Origin: an uncultured Collinsella sp.
Lineage (GTDB): Bacteria; Actinomycetota; Coriobacteriia; Coriobacteriales; Coriobacteriaceae
Direction of reading: 5' to 3'
DNA: 64,000 bases
Assembly (NCBI GenBank): GCA_900544875.1
Contig: UQWS01000004.1
Coordinates: forward strand, 71,589 to 135,588
Part shown: positions 15,816 through 23,519 of the stretch, one piece after another
Position numbering within the stretch: position 1 is the first letter of the stretch
How the letters are laid out: the number at the start of each line of letters is the position of its first letter
The notes under the pieces: model-generated
Seen by the model: the letters and a program-made list of their open reading frames with translations, nothing else
What the model was told of the DNA's origin: nothing
Databases searched by the model: none
Translations under genes and position numbers: made by a program

Positions 15816-17000
15816 TCACATCTTTCGCAAATAATTCAATTGAAACACAACTACCATCATAATTGAAAATACACCAAGTCCTGTAACGAGAATTGAGAAC
15901 ATCGCGATGCTCGTGAACAGCGAAACAAGAAGTGTTGAAATAACAACAGCAACCGATTGCAAAGACTCCCTAATTGAAAACAGGCTTATCGATTCAGATC
16001 CGTCTCTCGCCAAATCCTGCAGCGATGTTATGAGAAGCACATCTTGAATGGCGTTTCCGGCACCGACGATAAAAAGGAAAATAAACGATATCCCAGACGC
16101 ATAGCGATAGCCAAACGCCAGATACGCACCGAGCGCAAGATACGTCACAAAACAATATGATTTAACGCAATCGGAACCACTGATTAAACGAGCATATATT
16201 GTATTTCCGAACAACAGTCCGATTGTAAGACTACTCTGAAGGAATCCGTATTGTATCGATGACGAGTCAAATTGCAATTGCGCTATAGCTGGCAAAAGAG
16301 AATTCAGAGAGCCGAATGCCACGCCACTAGAAATATCGATTAATAGGAAACCAATTGCCAAGTGCTTCGCGCTAAGATCGCTAAATGCAGTCCTGTTTTT
16401 TTCATTTTTGCTTATTCCCTCTTTATCATTAACCTCGATAACCGACGGAACATCTCGCAGCAACCAGAACGACGCGGCAAAAGAAAGCGCGTCTAATGCA
16501 AGAACAGCCTCCGCCCCAAATTGAGCGACAACAAAACCGCCGGCAACTGGCCCCAGAACCATCATCAAATTCTGCAGGAACCCAAACGAATTATTAATTA
16601 CGTCGCGATTGATACTATTCGTATTGGCTCTTAACAACGAGTAAAAGCAGGGCATTTCTACCGTTCGGCAAAGCGATACCGCGCACGTAATAGCAAACAT
16701 ACTCCATTTACTATCAACAAAAATATAGCAAACGAATAATCCCGCGCGAATTAAGTCTGCCAATCTCATGGCCTGCAGTGTCCCGATACCCATCTTCTGA
16801 GGCAGCTGCGCGAGCGCAACTGAAAACAGAGAGGGGGCAAATCTGCAGCAAACCATCAAAGCAGTTGCAGAAACATCGTGAGTTACCTCGTAAATCAGCA
16901 TTGGCAAAGCAATATTCGCACACCAATTGCCTATTTCGCTTATCCCTCTAGCAATATATAGGACCCGAACCGGACGGCTAGCTCTCAATACCGTGAACAT
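15816..17000 (-). CDS. MFS transporter, likely peptide exporter
   Basis: A 394-residue, strongly hydrophobic protein with about 12 predicted membrane segments and the MFS_3/macrolide-efflux style N-terminus (VLYIARGISEIGNWCANIAL). Segments LMMVLGPVAGGFVVAQFGAE and FIFLFIVGAGNAIQDVLL follow the family's pattern. Export of the mature RiPP, or self-protection, is inferred from its place in the operon. It overlaps the DUF2087 gene by 23 bp; GTG 17003 and ATG 17000 both lie behind GAGGTT, and ATG is preferred. Codon usage is AT-rich, unlike the flanking chromosome. Confidence 0.8.
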   Translation of the reverse strand: MFTVLRASRPVRVLYIARGISEIGNWCANIALPMLIYEVTHDVSATALMVCCRFAPSLFSVALAQLPQKMGIGTLQAMRLADLIRAGLFVCYIFVDSKWSMFAITCAVSLCRTVEMPCFYSLLRANTNSINRDVINNSFGFLQNLMMVLGPVAGGFVVAQFGAEAVLALDALSFAASFWLLRDVPSVIEVNDKEGISKNEKNRTAFSDLSAKHLAIGFLLIDISSGVAFGSLNSLLPAIAQLQFDSSSIQYGFLQSSLTIGLLFGNTIYARLISGSDCVKSYCFVTYLALGAYLAFGYRYASGISFIFLFIVGAGNAIQDVLLITSLQDLARDGSESISLFSIRESLQSVAVVISTLLVSLFTSIAMFSILVTGLGVFSIMMVVVFQLNYLRKM

Positions 17001-17259
17001 CACGATTAACCTCGTATTTCAGGCCTCGTTCATCCCTTAATAGGAATCCATAATCAACCAAGTACCGCCTCAACACGGCATAATCAGGATAGAGCTGTGA
17101 CAGCACACGATTAACCTGAAGCTCCGTATAACTTGTATTTAATTCAAAGAAAGAGACGGCCCATAGCAGCATGATTCTTTTATAGCTTTCCTTTTTTGGA
17201 ATTGAAACCAGCTCGCCATTCTTGAGAAATCGTTTTTTAAAGTCTATTAGCTCATCCAT
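16978..17259 (-). CDS. DUF2087 protein, probable regulator
   Basis: A 93-residue protein matching DUF2087: KKESYKRIMLLWAVSFFE, the TSYTELQVNRVLSQLYPDYA helix pair and LRRYLVDYGFLLRDERGLKY near the C-terminus. This small winged-helix-like domain occurs alone or at the end of transcriptional regulators. It is the first gene of the RiPP operon, with GGAGG 6 nt before ATG 17259, and its end overlaps the transporter gene. A regulatory role over the operon is inferred. A tandem TTAGTTCGA repeat 75 bp upstream could be its site. Confidence 0.75.
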   Translation of the reverse strand: MDELIDFKKRFLKNGELVSIPKKESYKRIMLLWAVSFFELNTSYTELQVNRVLSQLYPDYAVLRRYLVDYGFLLRDERGLKYEVNRDVHGIES

Positions 17260-17333
17260 TCACATCCTCCATTTCATACGCATCTAATACTAAAAATGCA
17301 TACGCTTTAGTTCATCGCATTCAGCTTCTTTAT

Positions 17334-17353
17334 TCGAACTAAACTCGAACTAA
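17334..17353 (-). promoter_or_regulatory. tandem direct repeat upstream of the RiPP operon, candidate operator
   Basis: TTAGTTCGA occurs twice on the minus strand (17345-17353 and 17334-17342) with an 11-bp period, one helical turn, so both copies face the same side of the DNA. It lies 75-94 bp before the DUF2087 start, in the AT-rich intergenic gap. Role inferred. Confidence 0.4.
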
Positions 17354-17359
17354 TCAGAA

Positions 17360-17578
17360 TTATTTGCTCAGACACTCTTCGAAAGCTCGTTTTTCACTCT
17401 GAGTAAAATGCCCTTCCCAGTCAGTCCACGAACAGGAAGGCAACTCACAACGAGCGGAGTCGAAGCCCTCTGCCGTCGGTCGCTCAAAATGCACGATAAC
17501 CTTTTCGATATCGCCATCTGTAATCAGGTCAGAATGAATGACCTCGGTTCCATCTTCGAATGTCATATACGGGTACAT
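17360..17578 (-). CDS. 72-residue hypothetical protein
   Basis: A small acidic protein beginning MYPYMTFEDGTEVIHSDLI and ending SEKRAFEECLSK. Central residues VIVHFERPTAEGFDSARCEL read as a beta-rich fold with two closely spaced cysteines (SARCELPSCSW). ATG 17578 is chosen because GAGGTGG precedes it by about 8 nt; a much longer open frame continues upstream but is only the shadow of the plus-strand gene at 17753. It lies at the border of the AT-rich island, in the same direction, 101 bp from the first RiPP gene, but its base composition is that of the chromosome. No function recognised. Confidence 0.65.
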   Translation of the reverse strand: MYPYMTFEDGTEVIHSDLITDGDIEKVIVHFERPTAEGFDSARCELPSCSWTDWEGHFTQSEKRAFEECLSK

Positions 17579-17752
17579 CACGTAAACCACCTCGCAAACA
17601 TAAATCCAGTTTAGCATCAAGCTATTGCACCAAAGACAGCAGGCCCCCTTGATGAGTTGATGGTATCTGTTAAATGTCACGTACGATTCACATCTGGTGG
17701 GTACCCTGATGGCTACACGAAACGAAGCAGATTTACACCGGGAGGACCCCGT

Positions 17753-18697
17753 ATGACAACCAAGTACACCGACGCGCCGCGCACGCGCGTCATGACGCCG
17801 GCGTCGCTCAACAACGGCGTGCACGAGAACCATTCCATCGGACAGACCATGGCCATCGCGCCCAAAAAGGGCCTGTTCGACGACATTTCCATTCCCCAGA
17901 TCATCGCCGGCGCCGCAGCCGCGGCCACAAGCGTGGCGCTTGCCTCCAAGATCGGTATCGCCGGATCGGTAATCGGCGCCGCCGTGAGCTCGGTCATCAC
18001 CGTTGTGTCCTCGCAGGTCTATCGCCACTTTATCTCCGCCAGCGCCGAGGCTCTCAAGGGCACGCACGCCGCCGTCAACTATCCCGCCGGCGCCTACGAG
18101 CCCGTCGAGCTTAATGCCGAGGAGCACTTGGGCGGCGCCGCGACTACGCAGGAGATGCGCCAGATTGCGGGGCGCGCGACCACGGCGCGCATCGCCCCCA
18201 ACAGCCTGCGCGCCAAGGCGGCGGCAGAGCGCAGCCAGACGCAAAAGAAGGTCATCATTTTCTCGATCGCCATCGCCATCGTCGCAGTCATCGCCTGCGC
18301 CGGCGCCATCCTCATCACCACCGCCGGTGAGGGTCTGGGCGAGCGCCCCGAGCCAATCCTTTCGTCGCGCACGAGCGAGCACGACGCGGACAGCACCGGT
18401 CAATCGCAAGGCCAGCAGGGCGACTCGCAGGGCAACTCCGCATCCACCGATTCATCCTCGACCACCCCTGATCAGTCGCAGGGCGCCGATTCCTCTACGG
18501 CCAACAGTGGCACGCAATCCGGCACGACCGACTCCAGCCAGACAACCGATGGCTCGCAACCGAGCACGGGCGACCAGACGAGCGGCAATGCGTCGGGCAC
18601 GGGCTCTACCGACGGCAGCAACACCAATAGCTCGAGCGGAACCTCATCTGGCACGACATCCGACAGCTCGAGCCAAGGCGCGACATCGGGCAACTAA
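17753..18697 (+). CDS. membrane protein with a long Ser/Thr/Gly/Gln-rich tail
   Basis: A 314-residue protein. Residues about 45-85 form a hydrophobic Ala/Ile-rich hairpin (SIPQIIAGAAAAATSVALAS, AGSVIGAAVSSVITVVSS); a second membrane helix spans about 162-187 (KKVIIFSIAIAIVAVIACAG). From about residue 205 to the end the sequence is low complexity, dominated by Ser, Thr, Gly, Gln, Asp and Asn (for example SSTTPDQSQGADSSTANSGT), probably an extracytoplasmic, disordered tail. ATG 17753 follows GGAGG by 8 nt; upstream codons in the frame have no support. No enzymatic motif is seen. A wall-spanning or surface role is only a guess. Confidence 0.75.
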   Translation: MTTKYTDAPRTRVMTPASLNNGVHENHSIGQTMAIAPKKGLFDDISIPQIIAGAAAAATSVALASKIGIAGSVIGAAVSSVITVVSSQVYRHFISASAEALKGTHAAVNYPAGAYEPVELNAEEHLGGAATTQEMRQIAGRATTARIAPNSLRAKAAAERSQTQKKVIIFSIAIAIVAVIACAGAILITTAGEGLGERPEPILSSRTSEHDADSTGQSQGQQGDSQGNSASTDSSSTTPDQSQGADSSTANSGTQSGTTDSSQTTDGSQPSTGDQTSGNASGTGSTDGSNTNSSSGTSSGTTSDSSSQGATSGN

Positions 18698-18835
18698 GCA
18701 CGATGGCCTCTCATAGATAATCGACCTGCATAACGGGCGCGAACCGGCAACGGTCGTGCCCGTTTGCTTTGGGCGCCGAGGTGGCAAGCCCTGTGCGATG
18801 GTAAGATGCTTTGGTGTGTAAAGAGGAGATTTGCC

Positions 18836-20143
18836 ATGAGCAAGACAATAGTTAAGCCCACGTTATCGCTGGGCAACCACATCTATCTGTATCGCCTGCT
18901 GCGCGATGCGATTGGATGCGGCAAGCAAACGTTTATGACGCAGGTCGAGGAGGCGCTCACCGCCGGCGACATGACCGCTTATGACCTGGGCTTCGAGTCC
19001 ACACGCGAGTTGCTCGAGGAACTCGACGACTGCATTAAGCTGACCGTCTTTAAGGGCGGTCGCCTGTATGCCACGGTCATCGCCAACGAGGCATGGGATG
19101 CCGCACTTGCCAAGGGCGAGGACAAGCCCAAGACCGCCAAGGGCGCCAAGCAGTCCTACAAAAAGAAGAAGCGCGGCGAGAAAGACCTGAAGGCGGTGCG
19201 CCCCAAGCACGTTAAGCGCGCCGAGCCCGAGCCCGTGGCCGAAGTCGCTCCGGAACCCGAGCCCGAGACAGAGATCGAAGTCCCTATTGAGGTAACAGCA
19301 GAAGCCGAACCCGAAATCGCCGTCACGACCGATCCCGAAGTCATGTCCGAGCAGGAAGCCACTGAAGAGCTCAACGAAGCTCCCAAGTCGACAACCGAAG
19401 AAGCCGCTAACCAACCCGAGACGTCTGCGTTCCAGAACAGCGATGTCTTTGGCAACGAGGCCGAGGACGATCAGTCCAACGAGCCCGCCGATCAAGGCGC
19501 TACCGAGTCGGCGCCGGAGCCCGAGACGCCGCAGCCCGCCATCTCGCTCACGGTCGTCTATGACCCCGAGAACGCAAACGCCGGCATCACCACCATGGCA
19601 TCCACGCCCATCGAGGCAAAGTCGAGCGTCGAGAATGAGAGCGCGACGCAGGTTGAGGTTGAAACTGAAGCTGCAGACGCGCCCGTCACCGTGAAGCCCG
19701 CGGATTCCACAATCAAGCCGAAGACGACGCTGGGGCCCGCACCCGTCATCGAATCCGTGCCCGCCTCTGCTTGCGACCAAATTCCCGCACCGGCACCGGC
19801 TTCGGTACTCACAGAGGCCCCAACCCCCGCACCTGCAGCGCCCGCCATCCCCGAGGACTTCCCCGTCGATTTCGCAACCGAAGTCTTCTGCCCCGGCCCG
19901 CTTCTGCACCAGCTGTCGACCTATCTCCCCTACGGTGCCGATACCCTCGGCATCGTCGGCGAGTACTACTGGATCGCCCGCGAGCTCGGCATCATCGAGG
20001 CCGCGCGAAACCGCGCAAGCTTCCCCCTGCGCTACACGCAGGCCGGCGAGCGCCGCGAGGTTGCCGTGCGCATCCGCCGCAACACCACCGGCGGTCTCGG
20101 AGCCACCTGGACCATCGATAAAGTCGAAGAACCCGAGCAGTAA
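18836..20143 (+). CDS. hypothetical protein with folded ends and an acidic Pro/Glu-rich middle
   Basis: A 435-residue protein in three parts. Residues 1-95 look folded and helical (LGNHIYLYRLLRDAIGCGKQ, TAYDLGFESTRELLEELDDC). A basic patch follows (KKKKRGEKDLKAVRPKHVKR, about 115-134). Residues about 135-340 are low complexity, rich in Glu, Pro, Ala and Thr (VAEVAPEPEPETEIEVPIEV). The last ~95 residues are folded again (PGPLLHQLSTYLPYGADTLG, YWIARELGIIEAARN). The terminal blocks resemble a split helical module joined by a flexible linker. Family not recognised. ATG 18836 has AGAGGAG 7 nt upstream. Monocistronic, ended by a strong terminator. Confidence 0.78.
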   Translation: MSKTIVKPTLSLGNHIYLYRLLRDAIGCGKQTFMTQVEEALTAGDMTAYDLGFESTRELLEELDDCIKLTVFKGGRLYATVIANEAWDAALAKGEDKPKTAKGAKQSYKKKKRGEKDLKAVRPKHVKRAEPEPVAEVAPEPEPETEIEVPIEVTAEAEPEIAVTTDPEVMSEQEATEELNEAPKSTTEEAANQPETSAFQNSDVFGNEAEDDQSNEPADQGATESAPEPETPQPAISLTVVYDPENANAGITTMASTPIEAKSSVENESATQVEVETEAADAPVTVKPADSTIKPKTTLGPAPVIESVPASACDQIPAPAPASVLTEAPTPAPAAPAIPEDFPVDFATEVFCPGPLLHQLSTYLPYGADTLGIVGEYYWIARELGIIEAARNRASFPLRYTQAGERREVAVRIRRNTTGGLGATWTIDKVEEPEQ

Positions 20144-20147
20144 CGAC

Positions 20148-20186
20148 AAACGGCTCAAATCCAAATCAGGATTTGAGCCGTTTTTG
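20148..20186 (+). terminator. terminator after the acidic-linker protein
   Basis: AAACGGCTCAAATCC (20148-20162) and GGATTTGAGCCGTTT (20169-20183) form a perfect 15-bp stem with a 6-nt loop, followed by a T-run. Confidence 0.93.
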
Positions 20187-20235
20187 CTCATTCGTTTAAA
20201 TTGCTCATTTGTCGATGCATCGTAACCAACAGCGA

Positions 20236-20376
20236 GCGAGCCGCAAGTGCCCCAGGTTGCCGTGAAAGAGGAGCGACGCGTACTTTGGTACGCGAGCGAC
20301 GGTTTGAACGACAAGATGGGGTGCTTGCGGCTCGCGCAGCATCATCTCGTTACGCGGTTTGGTAAAACCGCGTAAC
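20236..20376. repeat. long rod-like inverted repeat plus hairpin (structured intergenic element A)
   Basis: GCGAGCCGCAAGTGCCCCA (20236-20254) pairs with TGGGGTGCTTGCGGCTCGC (20317-20335), two wobble pairs in 19. Inside, CGCGTAC/GTACGCG (20277-20294) forms a tip hairpin, and GCCGT/ACGGT pair between. A separate perfect hairpin GTTACGCGGTTT/AAACCGCGTAAC follows at 20349-20376, 5 bp past the ettA stop, and may end ettA transcription. No coding potential. The rod resembles elements B and C near nrdG/nrdD in size and design, not in sequence. Confidence 0.6.
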
Positions 20377-20380
20377 AAAA

Positions 20381-22060
20381 CTAGTCACGCGTCAGCTTGC
20401 GGTGAATACGATGCGGCTGGGCTGCGTCCTCGCCCAGGCGCTCGATACGGTTGGCCTGATAGGCCTCGAAGTTGCCCTCGAACCAATACCAGTTGCCCGG
20501 ATTCTCGTCGGTGCCCTCCCACGCCAGAATGTGTGTGGCGACGCGGTCCAGGAACATACGGTCGTGGCTAATGACCACCGAGCAGCCCGGGAACTCGAGC
20601 AGCGCCGCTTCGAGCGAGGACAGCGTCTCGACGTCGAGGTCGTTCGTGGGCTCGTCGAGGAGCAGCAGGTTGCCGCCCTGCTTGAGCGTGAGCGCCAGGT
20701 TCAGACGGTTGCGCTCGCCACCGGAGAGCACGCCAGCGCGCTTCTGCTGGTCCTGGCCCTTAAAGCCAAAGCTCGCCACGTACGCGCGGCTGGGGACCTC
20801 GGTCTCGCCCACCATCATGTGGTCCAGGCCATCCGAGACGACCTCCCACAGGTTCTTATCGGGGTCGATGCCGGAACGGTTCTGATCGACATAGGAGATC
20901 TTGACGGTCTCGCCCACCTCGAGCTCGCCCGAAGTCAGCGGCTCCAGGCCCACGATGGTCTTGAACAGCGTGGTCTTGCCCACACCGTTGGGGCCGATGA
21001 CACCCACGATGCCGTTGCGCGGCAGGGTGAATGAAAGATCGTCGATGAGCACACGGCCATCGAACTCCTTGTGCAGGTGATGGGCCTCGAGCACCTTGTT
21101 GCCCAAACGCGGGCCCACAGGGATGCGGATGTCGGTCCAGTCGAGCTTCTGGCTTGCGCGGGCCTCGGCCTCCATCTCCTCGTAGCGAGCCAGACGGGCC
21201 TTGTTCTTTGCCTGGCGAGCCTTGGGCGAGCTGCGCACCCACTCGAGCTCGGCCTCCATGCGCTTGGCGAGCTTGGCGTCACGATTGCCCTGTGCCTCGA
21301 TACGCGCGGCCTTGGTCTCCAGATACGTGGAGTAGTTGCCCTTGTAGGGATAAAGGTGACCGCGGTCGACCTCGCAGATCCACTCGGCAACGTTATCCAG
21401 GAAGTAGCGATCGTGCGTGACGGCAAGCACCGCGCCCTGGTAGTTGTGCAGGAAGTGCTCGAGCCACAGGATCGACTCGGCGTCCAGGTGGTTCGTGGGC
21501 TCGTCGAGCAGCAGCAGGTCGGGAGACTCGAGCAGCAGCTTGCACAGGGCCACGCGGCGGCGCTCGCCGCCGGAAAGCACGTTGACCGGCATGTCGGAAT
21601 CGGGCAGCTGCAGGGCGTCCATGGCCTGGCCGAGCTTGGAATCGATATCCCAGCCGTCGGCGGCGTCGATCTCGTCCTGGAGCTTTCCCATCTCAGCCAT
21701 GAGGGCGTCCATGTCGCAGTCCGGGTCGCACATCTCCTCGCCGATCTTATTGAAGCGATCGACCTTGGCGATCATATCGCCAAACGCCATGCGCACGTTC
21801 TCGATAACGGTCTTGTCGTCGTCGAGCGGCGGCTCCTGCTGCAGGATGCCCACGGTGTAGCCGGGGGTGAGCCTGGCATCGCCGTTGGAGACCTCCTCGA
21901 TGCCGGCCATAATCTTGAGCAGGGTCGACTTGCCCATACCGTTGGGGCCCACGACGCCGATCTTGGCACCGGGGTAGAAGCTCAGGGTCACGTCGTCAAG
22001 GATTACCTTGTCGCCATGGGCCTTGCGAGCCTGATACATCTGGTAGATAAACTCTGCCAT
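20381..22060 (-). CDS. ettA: energy-dependent translational throttle protein EttA (ABC-F ATPase)
   Basis: A 559-residue ABC-F protein with two ATPase domains and no membrane segments. Domain 1: GPNGMGKST (Walker A, about 38-46), LSGGERRRVALCKLL, DEPTNHLD. Domain 2: GPNGVGKTT, LSGGERNRLNLALTL, DEPTNDLD. Between them lies the basic P-site-tRNA-interaction linker (SSPKARQAKNKARLARYEEM). The EttA-type N-terminus MAEFIYQMYQARKAHGDKVI and length match the E. coli protein, which gates the first peptide bond according to ATP/ADP ratio. ATG 22060 starts at the family N-terminus. Monocistronic. Confidence 0.95.
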   Translation of the reverse strand: MAEFIYQMYQARKAHGDKVILDDVTLSFYPGAKIGVVGPNGMGKSTLLKIMAGIEEVSNGDARLTPGYTVGILQQEPPLDDDKTVIENVRMAFGDMIAKVDRFNKIGEEMCDPDCDMDALMAEMGKLQDEIDAADGWDIDSKLGQAMDALQLPDSDMPVNVLSGGERRRVALCKLLLESPDLLLLDEPTNHLDAESILWLEHFLHNYQGAVLAVTHDRYFLDNVAEWICEVDRGHLYPYKGNYSTYLETKAARIEAQGNRDAKLAKRMEAELEWVRSSPKARQAKNKARLARYEEMEAEARASQKLDWTDIRIPVGPRLGNKVLEAHHLHKEFDGRVLIDDLSFTLPRNGIVGVIGPNGVGKTTLFKTIVGLEPLTSGELEVGETVKISYVDQNRSGIDPDKNLWEVVSDGLDHMMVGETEVPSRAYVASFGFKGQDQQKRAGVLSGGERNRLNLALTLKQGGNLLLLDEPTNDLDVETLSSLEAALLEFPGCSVVISHDRMFLDRVATHILAWEGTDENPGNWYWFEGNFEAYQANRIERLGEDAAQPHRIHRKLTRD

Positions 22061-22244
22061 TTGCCTGTTTTATCCTTTCTACCTGCTGTTTCCCTATTCT
22101 TGATTCGCTTTAGTGGAAACGAAATGAGGAAACCAGCTCTGAAACGTAACGAAAAAGGGGCATGGTTGCCCACACCCCCTAATACTACCTGGGAAAAGTC
22201 CCCCTTAACACACTATGAACTGCGTACGCTAGTTTTCCGCAACC

Positions 22245-22949
22245 TTAACGAGCGGCTCGCTGCGATTTGCGCCACAGCAGATACGAATAGACGTAGGCAG
22301 CTCCAGCTGAACCAAACGCCAGAACCGCAATCACCGCGGCGACGACTTCACTCGAAAGCACGCTGCCTGCCACGCCCATCACAATCAGGCCAATACCCAG
22401 CACCATAAAGCAGGCGCCGCCAAAACGCTGCGTACGGCGCCAGTTTTCGGGATCGGCAAGCGCCCAAGGTGTCTTGATACCGAGCGTATAGTTCTGCTTC
22501 ACACGCGGCAAGTAGTTGCCTACGCCGATGAACAGCAAACCGACAACACCGGAAATCAGCACGTTGACCGAACCGACCGCCGGCACCACGCCCCAGACCG
22601 TAAGCTCTCCCAGCCAGCTTATGGCGCACATGAACAAGGTGAAGGCGATTACGAAGCCCTGGTAGATCTTGCCCGAGGTTCGATATGCCTCACCTTTGGG
22701 GTCGATGCGCGGCACCACGCAGAACATTGCGAGAAGCGCCAAAGGCAGCACGCCGAGCACGGAGGCCATCCAGCTAGGACCCCAACCGTCGACGGCGCCG
22801 TTCGCGCCCCAGTGCGTGGGAATCTGCGCAGGCAAGCTCGGCATCACCATGAGGTGCGCTACGACATTGGCGACGCACAGAGCGACCAGCGCAATCCACA
22901 CGCGCGACGATACCCCCGTGGGGTGAATGCCCTTGTTTTCGTTATTCAT
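22245..22949 (-). CDS. SdpI/DUF1648 family membrane protein
   Basis: A 234-residue protein with about six membrane segments. The N-terminal DUF1648 part has MPSLPAQIPTHWGANGAVDG, the signature of this family, and the C-terminal SdpI half carries NYTLGIKTPWALADPENWRR. SdpI in Bacillus subtilis gives immunity to the SdpC toxin; homologues without SdpC nearby, as here, have unknown roles. It is translated from ATG 22949 (AAGGTGATAAGG upstream) and overlaps the SdpR-like repressor gene by 8 bp, the classic sdpRI arrangement. A longer frame upstream lies inside sdpR. Confidence 0.85.
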   Translation of the reverse strand: MNNENKGIHPTGVSSRVWIALVALCVANVVAHLMVMPSLPAQIPTHWGANGAVDGWGPSWMASVLGVLPLALLAMFCVVPRIDPKGEAYRTSGKIYQGFVIAFTLFMCAISWLGELTVWGVVPAVGSVNVLISGVVGLLFIGVGNYLPRVKQNYTLGIKTPWALADPENWRRTQRFGGACFMVLGIGLIVMGVAGSVLSSEVVAAVIAVLAFGSAGAAYVYSYLLWRKSQRAAR

Positions 22950-23220
22950 CCTTATCACCTTCCGTGTTTGTAAAGCCCATAAACCAGCCAATCAAATCCT
23001 GCATGACGGTGGTGTTTAAGCTGTATACGATGTTTTGGCCATGGCGCTCGTCGGTCACCAACCCGGCGTTTTTGAGCGTCGCCAAGTGATGGCTCAGCGA
23101 CGGCTTACTGATATCGAAATGCTCGGCAAGCTCCCCCGCCGTGCAATTGCCCTCGCGCAGCAACTCCAAAATGCGCCGTCGCGCTGGATCGGCAAGCGCC
23201 TTAAAACCCTCTCCCGGCAT
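22942..23220 (-). CDS. ArsR-family autorepressor, SdpR-like
   Basis: A 92-residue winged-helix repressor: FKALADPARRRILELLREG, the recognition helix FDISKPSLSHHLATLKNAGL, and wing DERHGQNIVYSLN. SdpR/ArsR proteins of this type lack metal ligands, and none is seen here. It is the first gene of a two-gene unit with the SdpI-like protein. ATG 23220 has AGGAGG 5-6 nt upstream; the ATGs at 23235 and 23238 lie before that ribosome-binding site. Its likely operator overlaps the promoter -35 box at 23278-23283. Confidence 0.87.
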   Translation of the reverse strand: MPGEGFKALADPARRRILELLREGNCTAGELAEHFDISKPSLSHHLATLKNAGLVTDERHGQNIVYSLNTTVMQDLIGWFMGFTNTEGDKDE

Positions 23221-23254
23221 AAGACCTCCTCTCATCATCTCTCATGACGCGCAC

Positions 23255-23292
23255 ACTATACTCGATATTTAGATGTTTGTCTAACTATCTAA
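23255..23292 (-). promoter_or_regulatory. sdpRI promoter with repressor palindromes
   Basis: On the minus strand TAGACA (23278-23283) and TATAGT (23255-23260) are 17 bp apart. TTAGAT (23269-23274) is inverted against TCTAA (23280-23284) and again against ATCTAA (23287-23292), so palindromic half-sites cover the -35 and spacer. That is the expected place for an ArsR-type autorepressor. Confidence 0.6.
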
Positions 23293-23519
23293 TCTTGTAC
23301 TCAAAAAAATAGCCGCCTCCGCGTAATGCGAAGACGGCCACTTCTCACGCTACAAACGTGTTTTAGAGTTGGCCAACCCGCTGCAACGGGTGCCATCTGC
23401 TTCAATCTTATGCGAACCCCGATCCCATTTCAACAAGCCCAAGGGCTCAAATGGAATCGCGATAACACCTATAATGGCGATAGCTAAAACACGATTCGCT
23501 TCCCCATCGGAGGATGTCT

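Noticed and set aside
17579..18409. Long minus-strand extension of the 72-residue gene
   Set aside because: Only the last 72 codons have a ribosome-binding site and normal composition; the rest is antisense to the membrane protein at 17753.
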